Part shown: one piece after another, positions 53,875 to 63,992 of the stretch | Layout: each line of letters starts with the position of its first letter | How positions within the stretch are numbered: the first letter of the stretch is position 1 | Translations under genes and position numbers: made by a program | The notes under the pieces: model-generated | What the model saw: the letters and a program-made list of their open reading frames with translations, nothing else | Told to the model about the DNA's origin: nothing | The model's database searches: none | Assembly (NCBI RefSeq): GCF_003024525.3 | Contig: NZ_CP035934.2 | Location: forward strand, 434,001-498,000 | Length of the DNA: 64,000 nt | Source: Acinetobacter cumulans | Lineage (GTDB): Bacteria; Pseudomonadota; Gammaproteobacteria; Pseudomonadales; Moraxellaceae | Reading direction: 5' to 3'

Positions 53875-55083
53875 TTAGTGTTTTACACCGCCTGTGCCGA
53901 AAGCTTCACTGTGGATATTGGCCGCAGGAATGCCGCGGGCAATTAAAGCTTTCTGCTGTTCAGCCATAAATGGCATTGGACCGCAGAGGTAGTAATCTGC
54001 ATTGACTGGCAAGATTGCAGTATCCATGCTGCCTAAGTCTAGACGGCCAGCAATGTCATAATCTTCACCTAATTTGTCACTGGCATGAGGGAACTCATAC
54101 GCAGTAAAAGTGCTAAGGCGCGGATATTTTGCTTTCAAATCCTGAATGTGTTTATGCATAGCATGCACTTGTTTGCTGCGGCATGCATGGATAAAGGTCA
54201 CAGGCTGCGGCATGTCTAAAGTGACCAGCTGATTCAGCATTGCAATCATCGGAGTTAAGCCAACGCCGCCGCTGATGAAGACATTGCGTTTATTTGGATC
54301 AATGAGATAGAAGTTGCCTGTTGGCGCAGATACTTCAATTTCTGAACCGGTCTCTAAGCCATGCAGCGTATTGGATACCCAGCCTGCAACCAAATCACCT
54401 TTTTGGTCTTCACGTTTCACGGAGATGCGTAAATAGTTGGTTTGCGGACTGGTAGACAGCGTATATTGACGCGGCTGTTTTAAACCCAGTTCATCAACCA
54501 ATACACGTACTGAGATGTACTGGCCTGCTTCATATTTTGGTAAATCGCCGCCATCGGAAGGCTCAAGGTAGAATGAGGTGATTTCATCGCTTTCAACCAC
54601 TTTTTTCGCAATTTTGAAATTGCGCCAGCCTAACCAGCTGCCTTTAGTTTGCTGATGCTGCTCATAAATCGCTTTTTCAGTGCTGATAAACAAATCTGCT
54701 AATTGTCCGTATGCTGCCGCCCAAGCTGCAATTAATGGATCTTCCATTGAAATGCTTAAGACTTCACTGATCGAGTGCAGCAAGTTTTCACCGACAATAT
54801 TATAGTCCGGCGCTTGAATGTTAAGACTCACATGTTTGTGCGCAATTAATTCTACAACCGGTAAAAGTACAGACGGATCTTCAATATTTTCAGCATAGGC
54901 CAATACAGCGCCTGCCAAGGCTTGTGCCTGAGCACCGCTGCGCTGATGCCCCATGTTAAAGGTTTCTTTAAGGTCAGGATTATTGCCCAACATGCGGTTA
55001 TAGAAGTAACCCGTCAGCGCGACACCATTTTCACGTAGAACAGGAACAGTCGCTTTTACTAGGTCAATTTGCTGCGGAGTCAT
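53875..55083 (-). CDS. hmp: Flavohemoprotein, nitric oxide dioxygenase
   Basis: A 402-residue protein: globin domain (about 1-140) with the proximal heme His in ELIAHKHVSLNI, FAD domain with RQYTLSTSP, and NAD domain with GGVGLTPMIAML and the C-terminal HSEAFGTGG. It converts NO to nitrate using NADH and O2 in the cytoplasm. NsrR operators lie just upstream, and nsrR is downstream, forming a self-contained NO response unit. Confidence 0.95.
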   Translation of the reverse strand: MTPQQIDLVKATVPVLRENGVALTGYFYNRMLGNNPDLKETFNMGHQRSGAQAQALAGAVLAYAENIEDPSVLLPVVELIAHKHVSLNIQAPDYNIVGENLLHSISEVLSISMEDPLIAAWAAAYGQLADLFISTEKAIYEQHQQTKGSWLGWRNFKIAKKVVESDEITSFYLEPSDGGDLPKYEAGQYISVRVLVDELGLKQPRQYTLSTSPQTNYLRISVKREDQKGDLVAGWVSNTLHGLETGSEIEVSAPTGNFYLIDPNKRNVFISGGVGLTPMIAMLNQLVTLDMPQPVTFIHACRSKQVHAMHKHIQDLKAKYPRLSTFTAYEFPHASDKLGEDYDIAGRLDLGSMDTAILPVNADYYLCGPMPFMAEQQKALIARGIPAANIHSEAFGTGGVKH

Positions 55084-55110
55084 AGCTGATCTCTCATGGC
55101 TGTTATTTAT

Positions 55111-55133
55111 AAGATGTATTTAAAATACATGTT
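55111..55133 (-). promoter_or_regulatory. NsrR operator 1 of hmp
   Basis: AAGATGTATTTAAAATACAT followed by GTT differs from the E. coli consensus AAGATGYATTTNAAATRCAT-CTT at one position. It lies 28 bases upstream of the hmp start codon and overlaps a likely minus-10 (TATAAA on the minus strand). Confidence 0.85.
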
Positions 55134-55135
55134 TA

Positions 55136-55158
55136 AAAATATATTCGCAATACATGTT
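55136..55158 (-). promoter_or_regulatory. Possible second NsrR operator of hmp
   Basis: A weaker copy, ATATTCGCAATACATGTT in its right part, with about five mismatches to the consensus, centred 25 bases from operator 1. Both share AATACATGTTT. Confidence 0.5.
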
Positions 55159-55172
55159 TTAGCAAAAACCAT

Positions 55173-55206
55173 AAAAAAATTATGGAATATAAAAATATTC
55201 CATAAT
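55173..55206 (-). terminator. Rho-independent terminator of yjgR
   Basis: ATTATGGAATAT (55179-55190) and ATATTCCATAAT (55195-55206) form a perfect 12-bp AT-rich stem; on the minus strand TTTTTTTAT follows. It separates yjgR from hmp. Confidence 0.75.
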
Positions 55207-55233
55207 TTTGTACTTTTTGATTGGGCTTTTAGA

Positions 55234-56817
55234 TTATTTCTGGCCGAAGAGAGAACCCAAGAGTCCACGGACAATTTTCTGTCCAGTTGAACCGCCAAGG
55301 CTGCGTGCAGCACTCTTGGCAAAGGTGCCCACCGTATCCTGAATCAATTTTTCACGCTGTTTGGCTGCACGTTCAGCTTCTCTTTGCTGTTCGCGGACAA
55401 TGCGCTCTTGTTCACGTGCCTGCTGTTTTTCTAAAGCTGCTTGGTCTTTGGCGTGCTGTTTGGCTCGGGCTTCCTGTTCTTTGGCTTGAGCTTTATCTTG
55501 TTCAGCTTGAGCGGCCTGCTGGTTACGGTCTGTCACTTTTTGCTGCAGCATTTCAAAAGCGCTGTCGCGGTCTACGGCTTGATCATAAATGCCTGCGACA
55601 ATGCTTTGCGTCATGATGGTTTTGCGTTCATCCGGGCTGATCGGGTCAAAGGCGGAATGCGGAGGCATAATCCAGCCGCGCTCAACCATTTGCGGGGTGC
55701 CTTGCTCATCCAGACAGCTGATCAGCGCTTCACCGACACCTAATTCTGTAATGGCCTGATCGACTTTAAATGCCGGGTTGGCGCGGAAGGTATCGGCAGC
55801 GGTTTTAACTGCTTTCTGATCTTTGGGGGTAAAGGCGCGTAGCGCATGTTGTACGCGGTTACCCAGTTGGCCCAGTACGCTTTCAGGTAGGTCAAGAGGG
55901 TTTTGTGTCACAAAATAAATGCCCACACCTTTGGATCGGATCAGGCGTACAACTTGCTCAATCTTTTGTTGTAATGCAGGGCTGGCATTATCAAACAATA
56001 AGTGTGCTTCATCAAAGAAGAAGACCAATTTGGGCTTATCCATATCTCCAACTTCAGGGAGTTGTTCAAACAGCTCTGATAACATCCACAGTAAAAAGCT
56101 TGCATATAGTTTTGGCGTGTTCATCAGTTTATCGGCAGCCAGTAAATTAATATTACCTCGGCCTTGTGCATCGGTCTGAATAAAATCCATGATATTGAGA
56201 GCAGGTTCGCCAAAGAATTGATCTGCGCCTTGATCTGCCAGTGCAAGCAAATTACGTTGTATCGCGCCTAAACTTGCAGGGGATAAATTGCCGTATTCTG
56301 CTTTGAATTCAGCAGCATGTTCACTCACATAACTGAGTAATGCTTTGAGATCTTTAAAATCAATAAGAAGTAAGCCTTGATCATCGGCAATACGGAATAC
56401 CGCAGAGAGCACACCTTCTTGTGTATCATTTAAATTCAGCATTTGTGCCAACAAAAGTGGCCCAATTTCAGAAATCGTTGCTCGGATAGGGTGGCCTTGA
56501 TCTGCAAACAGGTCCCAAAATACAACTGGTGAAGCAGAAAACTCAATTGTTTCTATATTTAGGGTTTGTAGCCGTGCGTCAAATTTAGGACTACTTGATC
56601 CAGCCTTTGCAAGGCTGGAAACATCACCTTTGGCATCAGCCAGAAATACGGGTACACCCAAGCGGGAAAAACTTTCTGCCAGCACTTTTAAGGTCACCGT
56701 TTTACCTGTACCGGTTGCACCAGCAATTAAGCCGTGGCGATTGGCAAACTCAGAGTGTAGGATGATATCTTGTTGTGTATTCGAGGTTTTTTTAGCAATA
56801 ATAATTGGTGTACCCAT
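55234..56817 (-). CDS. yjgR: HerA-like ATPase, DUF853 (YjgR)
   Basis: A 527-residue P-loop ATPase. Walker A is [19 protein letters not shown], followed by [13 protein letters not shown], and Walker [14 protein letters not shown]. The C-terminal region (about 415-490) is Ala-, Gln- and Glu-rich with a long heptad pattern, a coiled coil. The end [19 protein letters not shown] is typical of YjgR. Function is unknown, although HerA relatives pump DNA. It is 19 bases after metC on the same strand and probably co-transcribed with it. Confidence 0.9.
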   Translation of the reverse strand: MGTPIIIAKKTSNTQQDIILHSEFANRHGLIAGATGTGKTVTLKVLAESFSRLGVPVFLADAKGDVSSLAKAGSSSPKFDARLQTLNIETIEFSASPVVFWDLFADQGHPIRATISEIGPLLLAQMLNLNDTQEGVLSAVFRIADDQGLLLIDFKDLKALLSYVSEHAAEFKAEYGNLSPASLGAIQRNLLALADQGADQFFGEPALNIMDFIQTDAQGRGNINLLAADKLMNTPKLYASFLLWMLSELFEQLPEVGDMDKPKLVFFFDEAHLLFDNASPALQQKIEQVVRLIRSKGVGIYFVTQNPLDLPESVLGQLGNRVQHALRAFTPKDQKAVKTAADTFRANPAFKVDQAITELGVGEALISCLDEQGTPQMVERGWIMPPHSAFDPISPDERKTIMTQSIVAGIYDQAVDRDSAFEMLQQKVTDRNQQAAQAEQDKAQAKEQEARAKQHAKDQAALEKQQAREQERIVREQQREAERAAKQREKLIQDTVGTFAKSAARSLGGSTGQKIVRGLLGSLFGQK

Positions 56818-56836
56818 AATTTAGCCTTTTGTCTCA

Positions 56837-58051
56837 TTATTCATGTAATTGTTGGTTCATTTGTTTTAAAGCATTTTCTATATCTTGGATTAAATCTTGT
56901 GGATCTTCTAGTCCTATACAGAAACGTACCAGCAAACCTTGTTGTAAATGTGTATGTTCTAAAACACGCATCTCTTTTAAGTTATACAGCATCACCAGAC
57001 TCACGGGACCACCCCAGCTAAAACCTAATTTAAACAGCTGTAATGCATCACAAAAGCGACGGATCGCTTGCATGTCATATTCAGGTTTGAAAATTACACT
57101 GACTAAGCCAGCACTTTGGCCTTGTTTGCAAATGTTTTTCCAATACTCGTGTCCTGCAGCATCAGGGTCGGCAGGGTGTAATACTTGTACAAATTCAGAT
57201 TGTTGCTTCAGCCAATTCAAAAGCGTTAACGCACTTTTGGCTTGATGCGCATAACGTAACTGCATAGATGCAAGGCTACGTTGCACTTGTGCCACATCAT
57301 CACCTGAAACAGAAATCCCTTGAATGGCATGCATACGGAATAGTTTGTGATGCAATTTTTGGTCACGCGTTACCACGGAGCCCATTAAAATATCGCCACC
57401 ACCACTTGGATATTTGGTTAGTGCATGGACAGTGATATCGACACTTAAATGCTCATCTCCAAAATCAAAAGCATTAAAGGCAAGACCTGCGCCCCATGTA
57501 TTGTCGAGTGCGGTTAAGATGTTTTGAGCTTTGGCTTTTTTGACTAATCCTGCAAGATCAGGGAATTCTAAGGTGACCGAACCTGCAGCTTCTAACCAAA
57601 TAAGCTTGGCTTTTGAGCTAGGGTTAAAGCTTGAAACATCGAGTGAGTTATAAACTTTTACATGAATTCCGTAGCGTGATTCTAAGTTACGTAAATGCTC
57701 CATATTTGGGCCATAAATATTATCGGCCACCCACACTTCATCTCCCTGACTTAAAAAACAAGAATTGACTAAGTTAATCGCTGATAAGCCACTCGGTGCA
57801 AGGAGGCTATATATACCGCCTTCAATTTGCGCAATGTTATCGCCAAGTGTAAAGGTGGTTGGGGTGCCATGTGTGCCATAACTATAGTCGTAAGCATCTG
57901 TCCAGTGGCGATTAAATAGGGCATCAGTATTGTTGAAAATAATAGTAGATGCACGAAATAGGGGAGGTTGAACGGTTTCTATATATTGAGGGGCACGTCG
58001 TGGTGCATGTATGAGGGCGGTTTGAGGTTTATTTTTCACAGCGAAACTCAT
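56837..58051 (-). CDS. metC: Cystathionine beta-lyase-type PLP enzyme
   Basis: A 404-residue trans-sulfuration enzyme. The PLP lysine is in HALTKYPSGGGDILMG; SLLAPSGLSAINLV corresponds to the phosphate-binding SGL segment and ALDNTWGAGLAF holds the conserved Asp. The order of motifs and the start PLFRASTIIFNNTDALF fit MetC, which splits cystathionine to homocysteine, ammonia and pyruvate. Other members such as gamma-lyases cannot be excluded from sequence alone. Followed by yjgR. Confidence 0.88.
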   Translation of the reverse strand: MSFAVKNKPQTALIHAPRRAPQYIETVQPPLFRASTIIFNNTDALFNRHWTDAYDYSYGTHGTPTTFTLGDNIAQIEGGIYSLLAPSGLSAINLVNSCFLSQGDEVWVADNIYGPNMEHLRNLESRYGIHVKVYNSLDVSSFNPSSKAKLIWLEAAGSVTLEFPDLAGLVKKAKAQNILTALDNTWGAGLAFNAFDFGDEHLSVDITVHALTKYPSGGGDILMGSVVTRDQKLHHKLFRMHAIQGISVSGDDVAQVQRSLASMQLRYAHQAKSALTLLNWLKQQSEFVQVLHPADPDAAGHEYWKNICKQGQSAGLVSVIFKPEYDMQAIRRFCDALQLFKLGFSWGGPVSLVMLYNLKEMRVLEHTHLQQGLLVRFCIGLEDPQDLIQDIENALKQMNQQLHE

Positions 58052-58202
58052 TCATTCGTTAAATCTTGTATTTGAGCTTAAGGGATTCATCCTAAATACA
58101 CCACAATGTGTATAAATTGTTTAATGTAAGCAGAAAGCTAAAAAGTTGGCTTCATTTTTGCAAAACCACTATCTATAAGAGAGAAAAGATATAGGAAAGT
58201 GA

Positions 58203-58967
58203 ATGAAGCCACAGTTAAAAGTACATTATTTTCAGCATATTGCTGGTGAAGGGTTCGGAAGTTGTTATGAATATTTGAAAGGTATGAATGCTAAAATTTC
58301 TGCCACTGAGTTTTTTGCCTTGCCTATCGATTTGGCTTTAGATATAGAGGCCTTACCTCATGTAGATGATGTTGATTTACTCATCATTATGGGGGGCACA
58401 ATGAGTGTCAATGATGAAGCTAATTTCCCTTGGCTAAAAATAGAAAAGCGTTGGTTAAGGCGCTATTTGGCACAAGGGAAGCCTGCAATAGGTTTGTGTT
58501 TGGGTGGGCAGTTAATTGCCAATGCTTTGGGGGCTGCAGTCAGTAAAAGTCCGCATGAAGAACTGGGTTGGATGTCTGTACGTAAGACAGCCCATGTACC
58601 AGCGCATTGTTTTCCCTTGCCAGATGAATTTCAGGTTTTGCAATGGCATGGCGAAAGTTTTGAAATACCTAAAGGTGCTATACATTTGGCGGAAAACGAT
58701 GGTTGTCGCAATCAAGTGTATCAGATTGGTCAAAATGTCTTGGGCTTCCAGTTTCACCCAGAAATTACCCCGCATGCTTTAAATCTGTTCTTGGAAACAG
58801 ATGATGCCTGTGAACGATATACAGGGGCATATATACAATCGGAAGGCGAGCTGAAGTCAAGTAGTAAAAGTAAATTTATTCAGGGAAATCAAATATTAAA
58901 CCAAGCAATAGCGTATGTATTGCAAAGAACAGTGGCAGGACAACTCGCTGAATGTCACAAAGCATAA
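58203..58967 (+). CDS. Class I glutamine amidotransferase-like protein
   Basis: A 254-residue protein. The nucleophile elbow GLCLGGQLIANALG contains Cys, and LGFQFHPEIT holds the His-Glu pair, so a complete class I GATase triad is present. DLLIIMGGTMSVNDE matches the GMP-synthase-like stand-alone group (YfeJ). No synthase partner is encoded nearby, so the acceptor is unknown; some relatives act in gamma-glutamyl compound breakdown. Divergent from metC. Confidence 0.87.
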   Translation: MKPQLKVHYFQHIAGEGFGSCYEYLKGMNAKISATEFFALPIDLALDIEALPHVDDVDLLIIMGGTMSVNDEANFPWLKIEKRWLRRYLAQGKPAIGLCLGGQLIANALGAAVSKSPHEELGWMSVRKTAHVPAHCFPLPDEFQVLQWHGESFEIPKGAIHLAENDGCRNQVYQIGQNVLGFQFHPEITPHALNLFLETDDACERYTGAYIQSEGELKSSSKSKFIQGNQILNQAIAYVLQRTVAGQLAECHKA

Positions 58968-59004
58968 TTAAATTGAAAAACATGATAAAAAAACGATTTT
59001 AGAT

Positions 59005-59033
59005 TTGCTTATGCATTAAACAATAGTTATAAT
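59005..59033 (+). promoter_or_regulatory. Promoter of the S10 ribosomal operon
   Basis: TTGCTT (59005-59010), 17-base spacer, TATAAT (59028-59033), followed by a GC-rich GGGCGACCC discriminator typical of stringent-controlled ribosomal promoters. The start would be near 59040. Confidence 0.8.
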
Positions 59034-59039
59034 GGGCGA

Positions 59040-59206
59040 CCCTTTAATGAAGGGGGTTGACTACGAATAAAGTAGTTAACATCGTGACAGTCGCGGCATC
59101 GATCGTGACCTTAGTGATAATTCACTGCTCTTGACACTTGCCTTTATTAGTGGGGTGAGATGCGTCAAGAGTGATTCTTTATATTTTTGGCTTGGAGTTA
59201 ACTGGT
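59040..59206 (+). promoter_or_regulatory. Structured leader of the S10 operon
   Basis: The predicted leader is about 165 bases, close to the 172 of E. coli. It contains successive hairpins: CCCTT/AAGGG (59040-59054), GTTGACTAC/GTAGTTAAC (59056-59080), GTCGCG/CGTGAC (59090-59109), AGTGA/TCACT (59113-59126) and CTCTTGAC/GTCAAGAG (59128-59171). A T-rich stretch follows the last one. The arrangement suits attenuation by L4, as in E. coli; the sequence itself differs. Confidence 0.6.
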
Positions 59207-59518
59207 ATGTCTAACCAGAGAATTCGTATCCGTCTTAAGTCTTTTGATCACCGTTTAATTGATCAATCATCTCAAGAAATCGTAGAAACAGCAAAACGTA
59301 CTGGCGCACAAGTTTGCGGTCCAATTCCAATGCCTACACGCATTGAACGTTTTAACGTTTTAACATCACCACACGTAAACAAAGATGCACGTGACCAGTA
59401 CGAAATCCGTACTTATAAGCGTTTGATCGACATCGTTCAACCTACAGACAAAACTGTAGATGCATTGATGAAGTTAGATCTTGCAGCTGGTGTTGATGTT
59501 CAGATCGCTTTGGGTTAA
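59207..59518 (+). CDS. rpsJ: 30S ribosomal protein S10
   Basis: A 103-residue protein, [20 protein letters not shown] onwards, including [11 protein letters not shown] and [16 protein letters not shown]. It is part of the 30S head and also NusE in antitermination. The ATG at 59207 follows TTGGAG; the upstream in-frame ATG at 59171 is inside the leader. First gene of the S10 operon. Confidence 0.97.
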   Translation: MSNQRIRIRLKSFDHRLIDQSSQEIVETAKRTGAQVCGPIPMPTRIERFNVLTSPHVNKDARDQYEIRTYKRLIDIVQPTDKTVDALMKLDLAAGVDVQIALG

Positions 59519-59582
59519 GGCTTTCGGGTTAATTAACGAATTATAGAAGTTAATTAAGCCGCTTTTTTAGAGGTTAATGCAC

Positions 59583-60221
59583 ATGGCTATTGGTTTAGTC
59601 GGTCGCAAGTGCGGTATGACACGTATCTTTACAGATGCTGGTGTTTCTGTACCTGTAACAGTGATTGAGGTTGATCCTAACCGCATCACTCAAATCAAAA
59701 CGCTTGAAACTGATGGTTATCAAGCGATTCAAATCACTACTGGTGAACGTCGCGAATCTCGCGTAACTAACGCTCAGAAAGGTCACTTCGCTAAAGCGGG
59801 TGTTGCTGCTGGTCGTCTAGTTCAAGAATTCCGCGCTACAGAAGCTGATCTTGAAGGTCGTGAAGTTGGTGGTACTCTAACTGTTGACTTGTTCACAGTT
59901 GGTCAAATCGTTGACGTAACTGGTACATCTAAAGGTAAAGGTTTCCAAGGTGGCGTTAAGCGTTGGAACTTCCGTACTCAAGATGCTACTCACGGTAACT
60001 CTGTTTCTCACCGTGTTTTAGGTTCTACTGGTCAAAACCAGACTCCTGGTCGCGTATTCAAAGGCAAAAAAATGGCTGGCCATTTAGGTGCTGAACGCGT
60101 AACTACACAGGGTCTTGAGATTGTTGCAATTGACGCAGAACGTTCAGTTCTTGTTGTTAAAGGCGCGATTCCTGGTGCTACTGGTGGTGACGTTACTGTT
60201 CGTCCTACGATCAAGGCCTGA
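59583..60221 (+). CDS. rplC: 50S ribosomal protein L3
   Basis: A 212-residue protein, starting [34 protein letters not shown] and [21 protein letters not shown] are the conserved peptidyl-transferase loop. The ATG at 59583 is preferred over 59577, since AGAGG has proper spacing only to the second. Confidence 0.97.
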   Translation: MAIGLVGRKCGMTRIFTDAGVSVPVTVIEVDPNRITQIKTLETDGYQAIQITTGERRESRVTNAQKGHFAKAGVAAGRLVQEFRATEADLEGREVGGTLTVDLFTVGQIVDVTGTSKGKGFQGGVKRWNFRTQDATHGNSVSHRVLGSTGQNQTPGRVFKGKKMAGHLGAERVTTQGLEIVAIDAERSVLVVKGAIPGATGGDVTVRPTIKA

Positions 60222-60232
60222 GGGGAAATATT

Positions 60233-60835
60233 GTGAATTTAAATACTGTTTCCGGCTCTGCTGTTGAGTTATCTGAAGTTGCTTTTGGTCGTGACTTTAA
60301 CGAAGCTCTTGTTCACCAAGTAGTTACAGCTTACTTAGCTGGTGGTCGTCAAGGCTCTAAAGCTCAGAAATCTCGTGCAGACGTTTCTGGCGGTGGTAAA
60401 AAACCATTCCGTCAAAAAGGTACTGGCCGCGCTCGTGCTGGTTCTATTCGTAGCCCAATCTGGGTTGGCGGTGGTAAAACTTTTGCTGCTCGTCCACAAG
60501 ACTGGTCTCAAAAAGTAAACCGTAAAATGTATCGCGGTGCTATGCAATGCATCCTAGCTGAACTTGTTCGTCAAGATCGCTTGGTATTGGTTGAAGAGTT
60601 TGCTGTTGCAGCTCCAAAAACTAAAGAATTGCTTGCAAAACTTAACGACTTAAATGCAACTCGCGCATTGATCGTTACAGAAGCTGTAGATGAGAATCTA
60701 TACCTTGCTGCGCGCAACCTTCCACACGTGGATGTTGTTGATGCTGCTGCAATCGATCCTGTTAGCTTGATCGCGTTCGATAAAGTTGTTATGTCTGTAG
60801 CTGCTGCTAAGAAAATTGAGGTAGAACTCGGATGA
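60233..60835 (+). CDS. rplD: 50S ribosomal protein L4
   Basis: A 200-residue protein with a GTG start at 60233. [20 protein letters not shown] and [13 protein letters not shown] form the long tunnel loop. In E. coli L4 also represses its own operon through the S10 leader. Its stop overlaps the rplW start by four bases. Confidence 0.97.
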   Translation: MNLNTVSGSAVELSEVAFGRDFNEALVHQVVTAYLAGGRQGSKAQKSRADVSGGGKKPFRQKGTGRARAGSIRSPIWVGGGKTFAARPQDWSQKVNRKMYRGAMQCILAELVRQDRLVLVEEFAVAAPKTKELLAKLNDLNATRALIVTEAVDENLYLAARNLPHVDVVDAAAIDPVSLIAFDKVVMSVAAAKKIEVELG

Positions 60836-61152
60836 ACAACGAACGTTTATATCAAGTCCTACAAGGACCTGTATTCTCAGAAAAAGCACAAGTTTTAGGC
60901 GAAACTGCTGGTGTTCAAGTTTTCAAAGTTGCATTAAATGCAAACAAACTTGAAATCAAAAAAGCAGTTGAGCAACTGTTTGGTGTTCAAGTTGTTAAAG
61001 TTAACACAACGATCACTAAAGGTAAGACAAAACGCTTTGGTAAAACATTAGGACGTCGTTCTGATGTTAAAAAAGCATACGTCACCCTGAAAGCTGGCCA
61101 AGATGTTGAAATGGCTGACTTGGGCGATACCGCTGAAAACGCAGCGGAATAA
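60832..61152 (+). CDS. rplW: 50S ribosomal protein L23
   Basis: A 106-residue protein ([20 protein letters not shown]), with [20 protein letters not shown]. It sits at the tunnel exit and docks signal recognition particle and trigger factor. ATGA overlap with rplD. Confidence 0.97.
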   Translation: MNNERLYQVLQGPVFSEKAQVLGETAGVQVFKVALNANKLEIKKAVEQLFGVQVVKVNTTITKGKTKRFGKTLGRRSDVKKAYVTLKAGQDVEMADLGDTAENAAE

Positions 61153-61163
61153 GGACGAAAATT

Positions 61164-61988
61164 ATGCCGATTCAAAAATGTAAGCCAACGTCTCCAGGAC
61201 GTCGCTTTGTAGAGAAAGTGGTTCATGATCACCTTCACAAAGGCGCACCGTACTCTCCGTTGGTAGAAGCTAAAAAACGTACTGGTGGTCGTAACAACAA
61301 CGGTCACATTACGACTCGTCACGTTGGTGGTGGTCATAAACAGCACTACCGTATCGTTGACTTCAAACGTAACAAAGACAGCATCCCAGCTGTAGTTGAA
61401 CGTATTGAATACGATCCTAACCGTACAGCTCATATTGCTTTATTGAAATATGCTGACGGTGAACGTCGCTATATCATTGCACCTAAAGGCCTTCGCGCTG
61501 GTGATCAAGTACAATCTGGTAACGATGCTCCAATTCGTCCAGGTAACTGCTTACCACTTCGCAACATGCCAATCGGTTCTACACTTCACAACATCGAGCT
61601 TAAAATCGGTAAAGGCGCACAATTAGTACGTTCTGCTGGTACTTCTGCTCAGTTGTTAGGTCGTGACGGTTCTTACGCTATCATTCGTCTACGTTCAGGC
61701 GAAATGCGTAAAGTACACGTTGAATGCCGTGCAGTTCTTGGTGAAGTTTCTAACCAAGAAAGCAACCTTCGTTCATTGGGTAAAGCTGGTGCATCGCGCT
61801 GGCGTGGTGTTCGTCCTACCGTTCGTGGTATGGCGATGAACCCAGTAGACCATCCACACGGTGGTGGTGAAGGGCGTAACAAAGGTATTCAACCTGTAAG
61901 CCCATGGGGTCAAAAAGCTAAAGGGTACAAAACACGTACCAATAAGCGTACGACTAAGATGATCATTCGCGACCGTCGCGTTAAGTAA
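61164..61988 (+). CDS. rplB: 50S ribosomal protein L2
   Basis: A 274-residue protein with [17 protein letters not shown] at the start, [20 protein letters not shown], and [19 protein letters not shown], which carries the critical histidine near the peptidyl-transferase centre. AAGGACG precedes the start by several bases. Confidence 0.97.
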   Translation: MPIQKCKPTSPGRRFVEKVVHDHLHKGAPYSPLVEAKKRTGGRNNNGHITTRHVGGGHKQHYRIVDFKRNKDSIPAVVERIEYDPNRTAHIALLKYADGERRYIIAPKGLRAGDQVQSGNDAPIRPGNCLPLRNMPIGSTLHNIELKIGKGAQLVRSAGTSAQLLGRDGSYAIIRLRSGEMRKVHVECRAVLGEVSNQESNLRSLGKAGASRWRGVRPTVRGMAMNPVDHPHGGGEGRNKGIQPVSPWGQKAKGYKTRTNKRTTKMIIRDRRVK

Positions 61989-62007
61989 CAAGTAAAGGAA
62001 TCTGACA

Positions 62008-62283
62008 ATGCCTCGTTCTCTGAAAAAAGGCCCATTCGTCGATGCGCACTTGTTCGCTAAGGTTGAAGCGGCTATCGCGGCTAATAACCGTAAGCCGATC
62101 AAAACTTGGTCGCGTCGTTCGATGATCTTACCGGATTTTGTTGGTCTAACAATTTCTGTACACAATGGCCGTAACCATGTTCCAGTAATCGTATCTGAAC
62201 ACATGGTTGGTCATAAACTAGGTGAATTCGCGCCAACTCGTACCTATCGTGGTCACGGTGTTGACAAGAAGTCTAAACGTTAA
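62008..62283 (+). CDS. rpsS: 30S ribosomal protein S19
   Basis: A 91-residue protein, [20 protein letters not shown] to the end, including [15 protein letters not shown] and [15 protein letters not shown]. It binds 16S rRNA with S13 in the head. AAAGGAATC precedes the start. Confidence 0.97.
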   Translation: MPRSLKKGPFVDAHLFAKVEAAIAANNRKPIKTWSRRSMILPDFVGLTISVHNGRNHVPVIVSEHMVGHKLGEFAPTRTYRGHGVDKKSKR

Positions 62284-62291
62284 TAGGTGCT

Positions 62292-62624
62292 ATGATGGAA
62301 GTAACTGCTAAATTACGCGGTGCCGCTATCTCGGCACAAAAAGCACGTTTGGTTGCAGACCTTGTGCGCGGTAAATCTGTTGCACATGCGCTTAACATTT
62401 TAACTTTCAGCAATAAAAAAGCTGCAGTTTTAGTTAAGAAAGCATTAGAGTCTGCGATTGCAAACGCTGAACACAATAACAGTTTAGATGTAGACGATCT
62501 TAAAGTTTCTACGATCTACGTTGACGAAGGCATGAGCCTTAAACGTATTTTGCCACGTGCTAAAGGCCGTGCAGATCGTATTACTAAGCGTACTTGTCAC
62601 ATCACCGTTAAGGTAGGGGTTTGA
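62292..62624 (+). CDS. rplV: 50S ribosomal protein L22
   Basis: A 110-residue protein, [40 protein letters not shown] and [17 protein letters not shown] are conserved; the latter is the tunnel beta-hairpin where macrolide-resistance changes arise. Either of the two adjacent ATG codons may be used. Confidence 0.96.
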   Translation: MMEVTAKLRGAAISAQKARLVADLVRGKSVAHALNILTFSNKKAAVLVKKALESAIANAEHNNSLDVDDLKVSTIYVDEGMSLKRILPRAKGRADRITKRTCHITVKVGV

Positions 62625-62625
62625 T

Positions 62626-63378
62626 ATGGGTCAGAAGGTTCATCCAATCGGTATCCGCCTAGGTGTTGTGAAACGTCATAACGCTAACTGGTATGCGAGT
62701 CCGAAACAATACGCTGAATACTTGCTTAAAGATTTGCAGGTTCGTGAGTTTTTAACTAAAAAACTTAAGAATGCAATGATCAGCAATATTCTTATCGAAC
62801 GTCCTACAGGCGCTGCTAAAATTACTATTAGCACTGCTCGTCCAGGTATCGTTATCGGTAAAAAAGGCGAAGACATTGAGAAACTACAACGCGAATTAAC
62901 AGCTATTATGGGTGTTCCTGCGCAAGTTAGTATCAATGAAATCGATCGCCCAGACTTAGACGCTCGTCTAGTTGCTGAAGCAATTGCTTCTCAATTAGAA
63001 AAACGTGTTATGTTCCGTCGTGCTATGAAGCGTGCGGTACAAAACTCTATGCGTGCTGGTGCTAAAGGTATCAAAGTTGAAGTATCAGGCCGTTTAGGTG
63101 GTGCTGAGATCGCTCGTACAGAATGGTATCGTGAAGGTCGTGTACCTCTACATACTTTACGTGCTGATATCGACTACTCAACTATGCGTGCTGAGACTAC
63201 TTACGGTACGATCGGTGTTAAAGTTTGGATCTTCCGTGGCGAGATCTTGGGTGGCATGAAACAAGTCATGAACCCAGCTCCTGCAGAAGAGCGTCCAGCT
63301 AAACGTGGTCGTGGTCGTGGTGAAGGTCAAGAGCGTCGTGGTCGTCGCAATGATCGTTCTGCTGAAAAAGGAGAATAA
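62626..63378 (+). CDS. rpsC: 30S ribosomal protein S3
   Basis: A 250-residue protein, [20 protein letters not shown]. The KH domain holds [17 protein letters not shown]. The C-terminal tail is arginine- and glycine-rich ([18 protein letters not shown]), longer than the 233-residue E. coli protein. Starts one base after the rplV stop. Confidence 0.97.
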   Translation: MGQKVHPIGIRLGVVKRHNANWYASPKQYAEYLLKDLQVREFLTKKLKNAMISNILIERPTGAAKITISTARPGIVIGKKGEDIEKLQRELTAIMGVPAQVSINEIDRPDLDARLVAEAIASQLEKRVMFRRAMKRAVQNSMRAGAKGIKVEVSGRLGGAEIARTEWYREGRVPLHTLRADIDYSTMRAETTYGTIGVKVWIFRGEILGGMKQVMNPAPAEERPAKRGRGRGEGQERRGRRNDRSAEKGE

Positions 63379-63381
63379 TCC

Positions 63382-63795
63382 ATGTTACAACCTAAACGTA
63401 TGAAATTCCGTAAAGTGCAAAAAGGCCGTAACACTGGTCTTGCACATCGCGGTAGCTCAGTATCTTTCGGTACAATCGCACTTAAATCAATCGAACGTGG
63501 TCGTATGACTGCACGTCAAATTGAAGCGGCGCGTCGTACAATCAGCCGTCGTATTAAGCGTGGTGGTAAGATCTTTATCCGTGTTTTTCCAGACAAACCA
63601 ATTACTAATAAACCATTAGAAGTTCGTATGGGTAAAGGTAAAGGTTCTGTGGAATACTGGGTTTGCGAAATCAAACCAGGTAAAGTCTTGTACGAAATTG
63701 ATGGTGTTAGCGACGAGTTGGCAACAGAAGCATTTAAACTTGCTGCTGCTAAACTTCCGTTTAAAACCACTATCGTGACTCGGACGGTAATGTAA
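63382..63795 (+). CDS. rplP: 50S ribosomal protein L16
   Basis: A 137-residue protein, [40 protein letters not shown] is the conserved core, including the arginine hydroxylated in other bacteria. It is required for peptidyl-transferase assembly. Its stop overlaps the rpmC start by one base. Confidence 0.97.
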   Translation: MLQPKRMKFRKVQKGRNTGLAHRGSSVSFGTIALKSIERGRMTARQIEAARRTISRRIKRGGKIFIRVFPDKPITNKPLEVRMGKGKGSVEYWVCEIKPGKVLYEIDGVSDELATEAFKLAAAKLPFKTTIVTRTVM

Positions 63796-63992
63796 TGAAA
63801 ACTAATGATCTACGTGAAAAGTCGGTAGAAGAGTTGACAGCTTTGCTTGATGAGCAACAGCTTAACCAATTCCGTCTTCGTATGGCAAAAGCAACTGGTC
63901 AATTGGGTAAATCGCACGAAGTTGCGCTTACTCGTAAAACAATTGCTCGTATTAAGACCCTCCTTACCGAAAAACAGGGGAACGGACAATGA
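63795..63992 (+). CDS. rpmC: 50S ribosomal protein L29
   Basis: A 65-residue protein of two long helices, [38 protein letters not shown] and [14 protein letters not shown] are typical. It lies near the tunnel exit. Overlaps rpsQ by four bases. Confidence 0.96.
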   Translation: MKTNDLREKSVEELTALLDEQQLNQFRLRMAKATGQLGKSHEVALTRKTIARIKTLLTEKQGNGQ

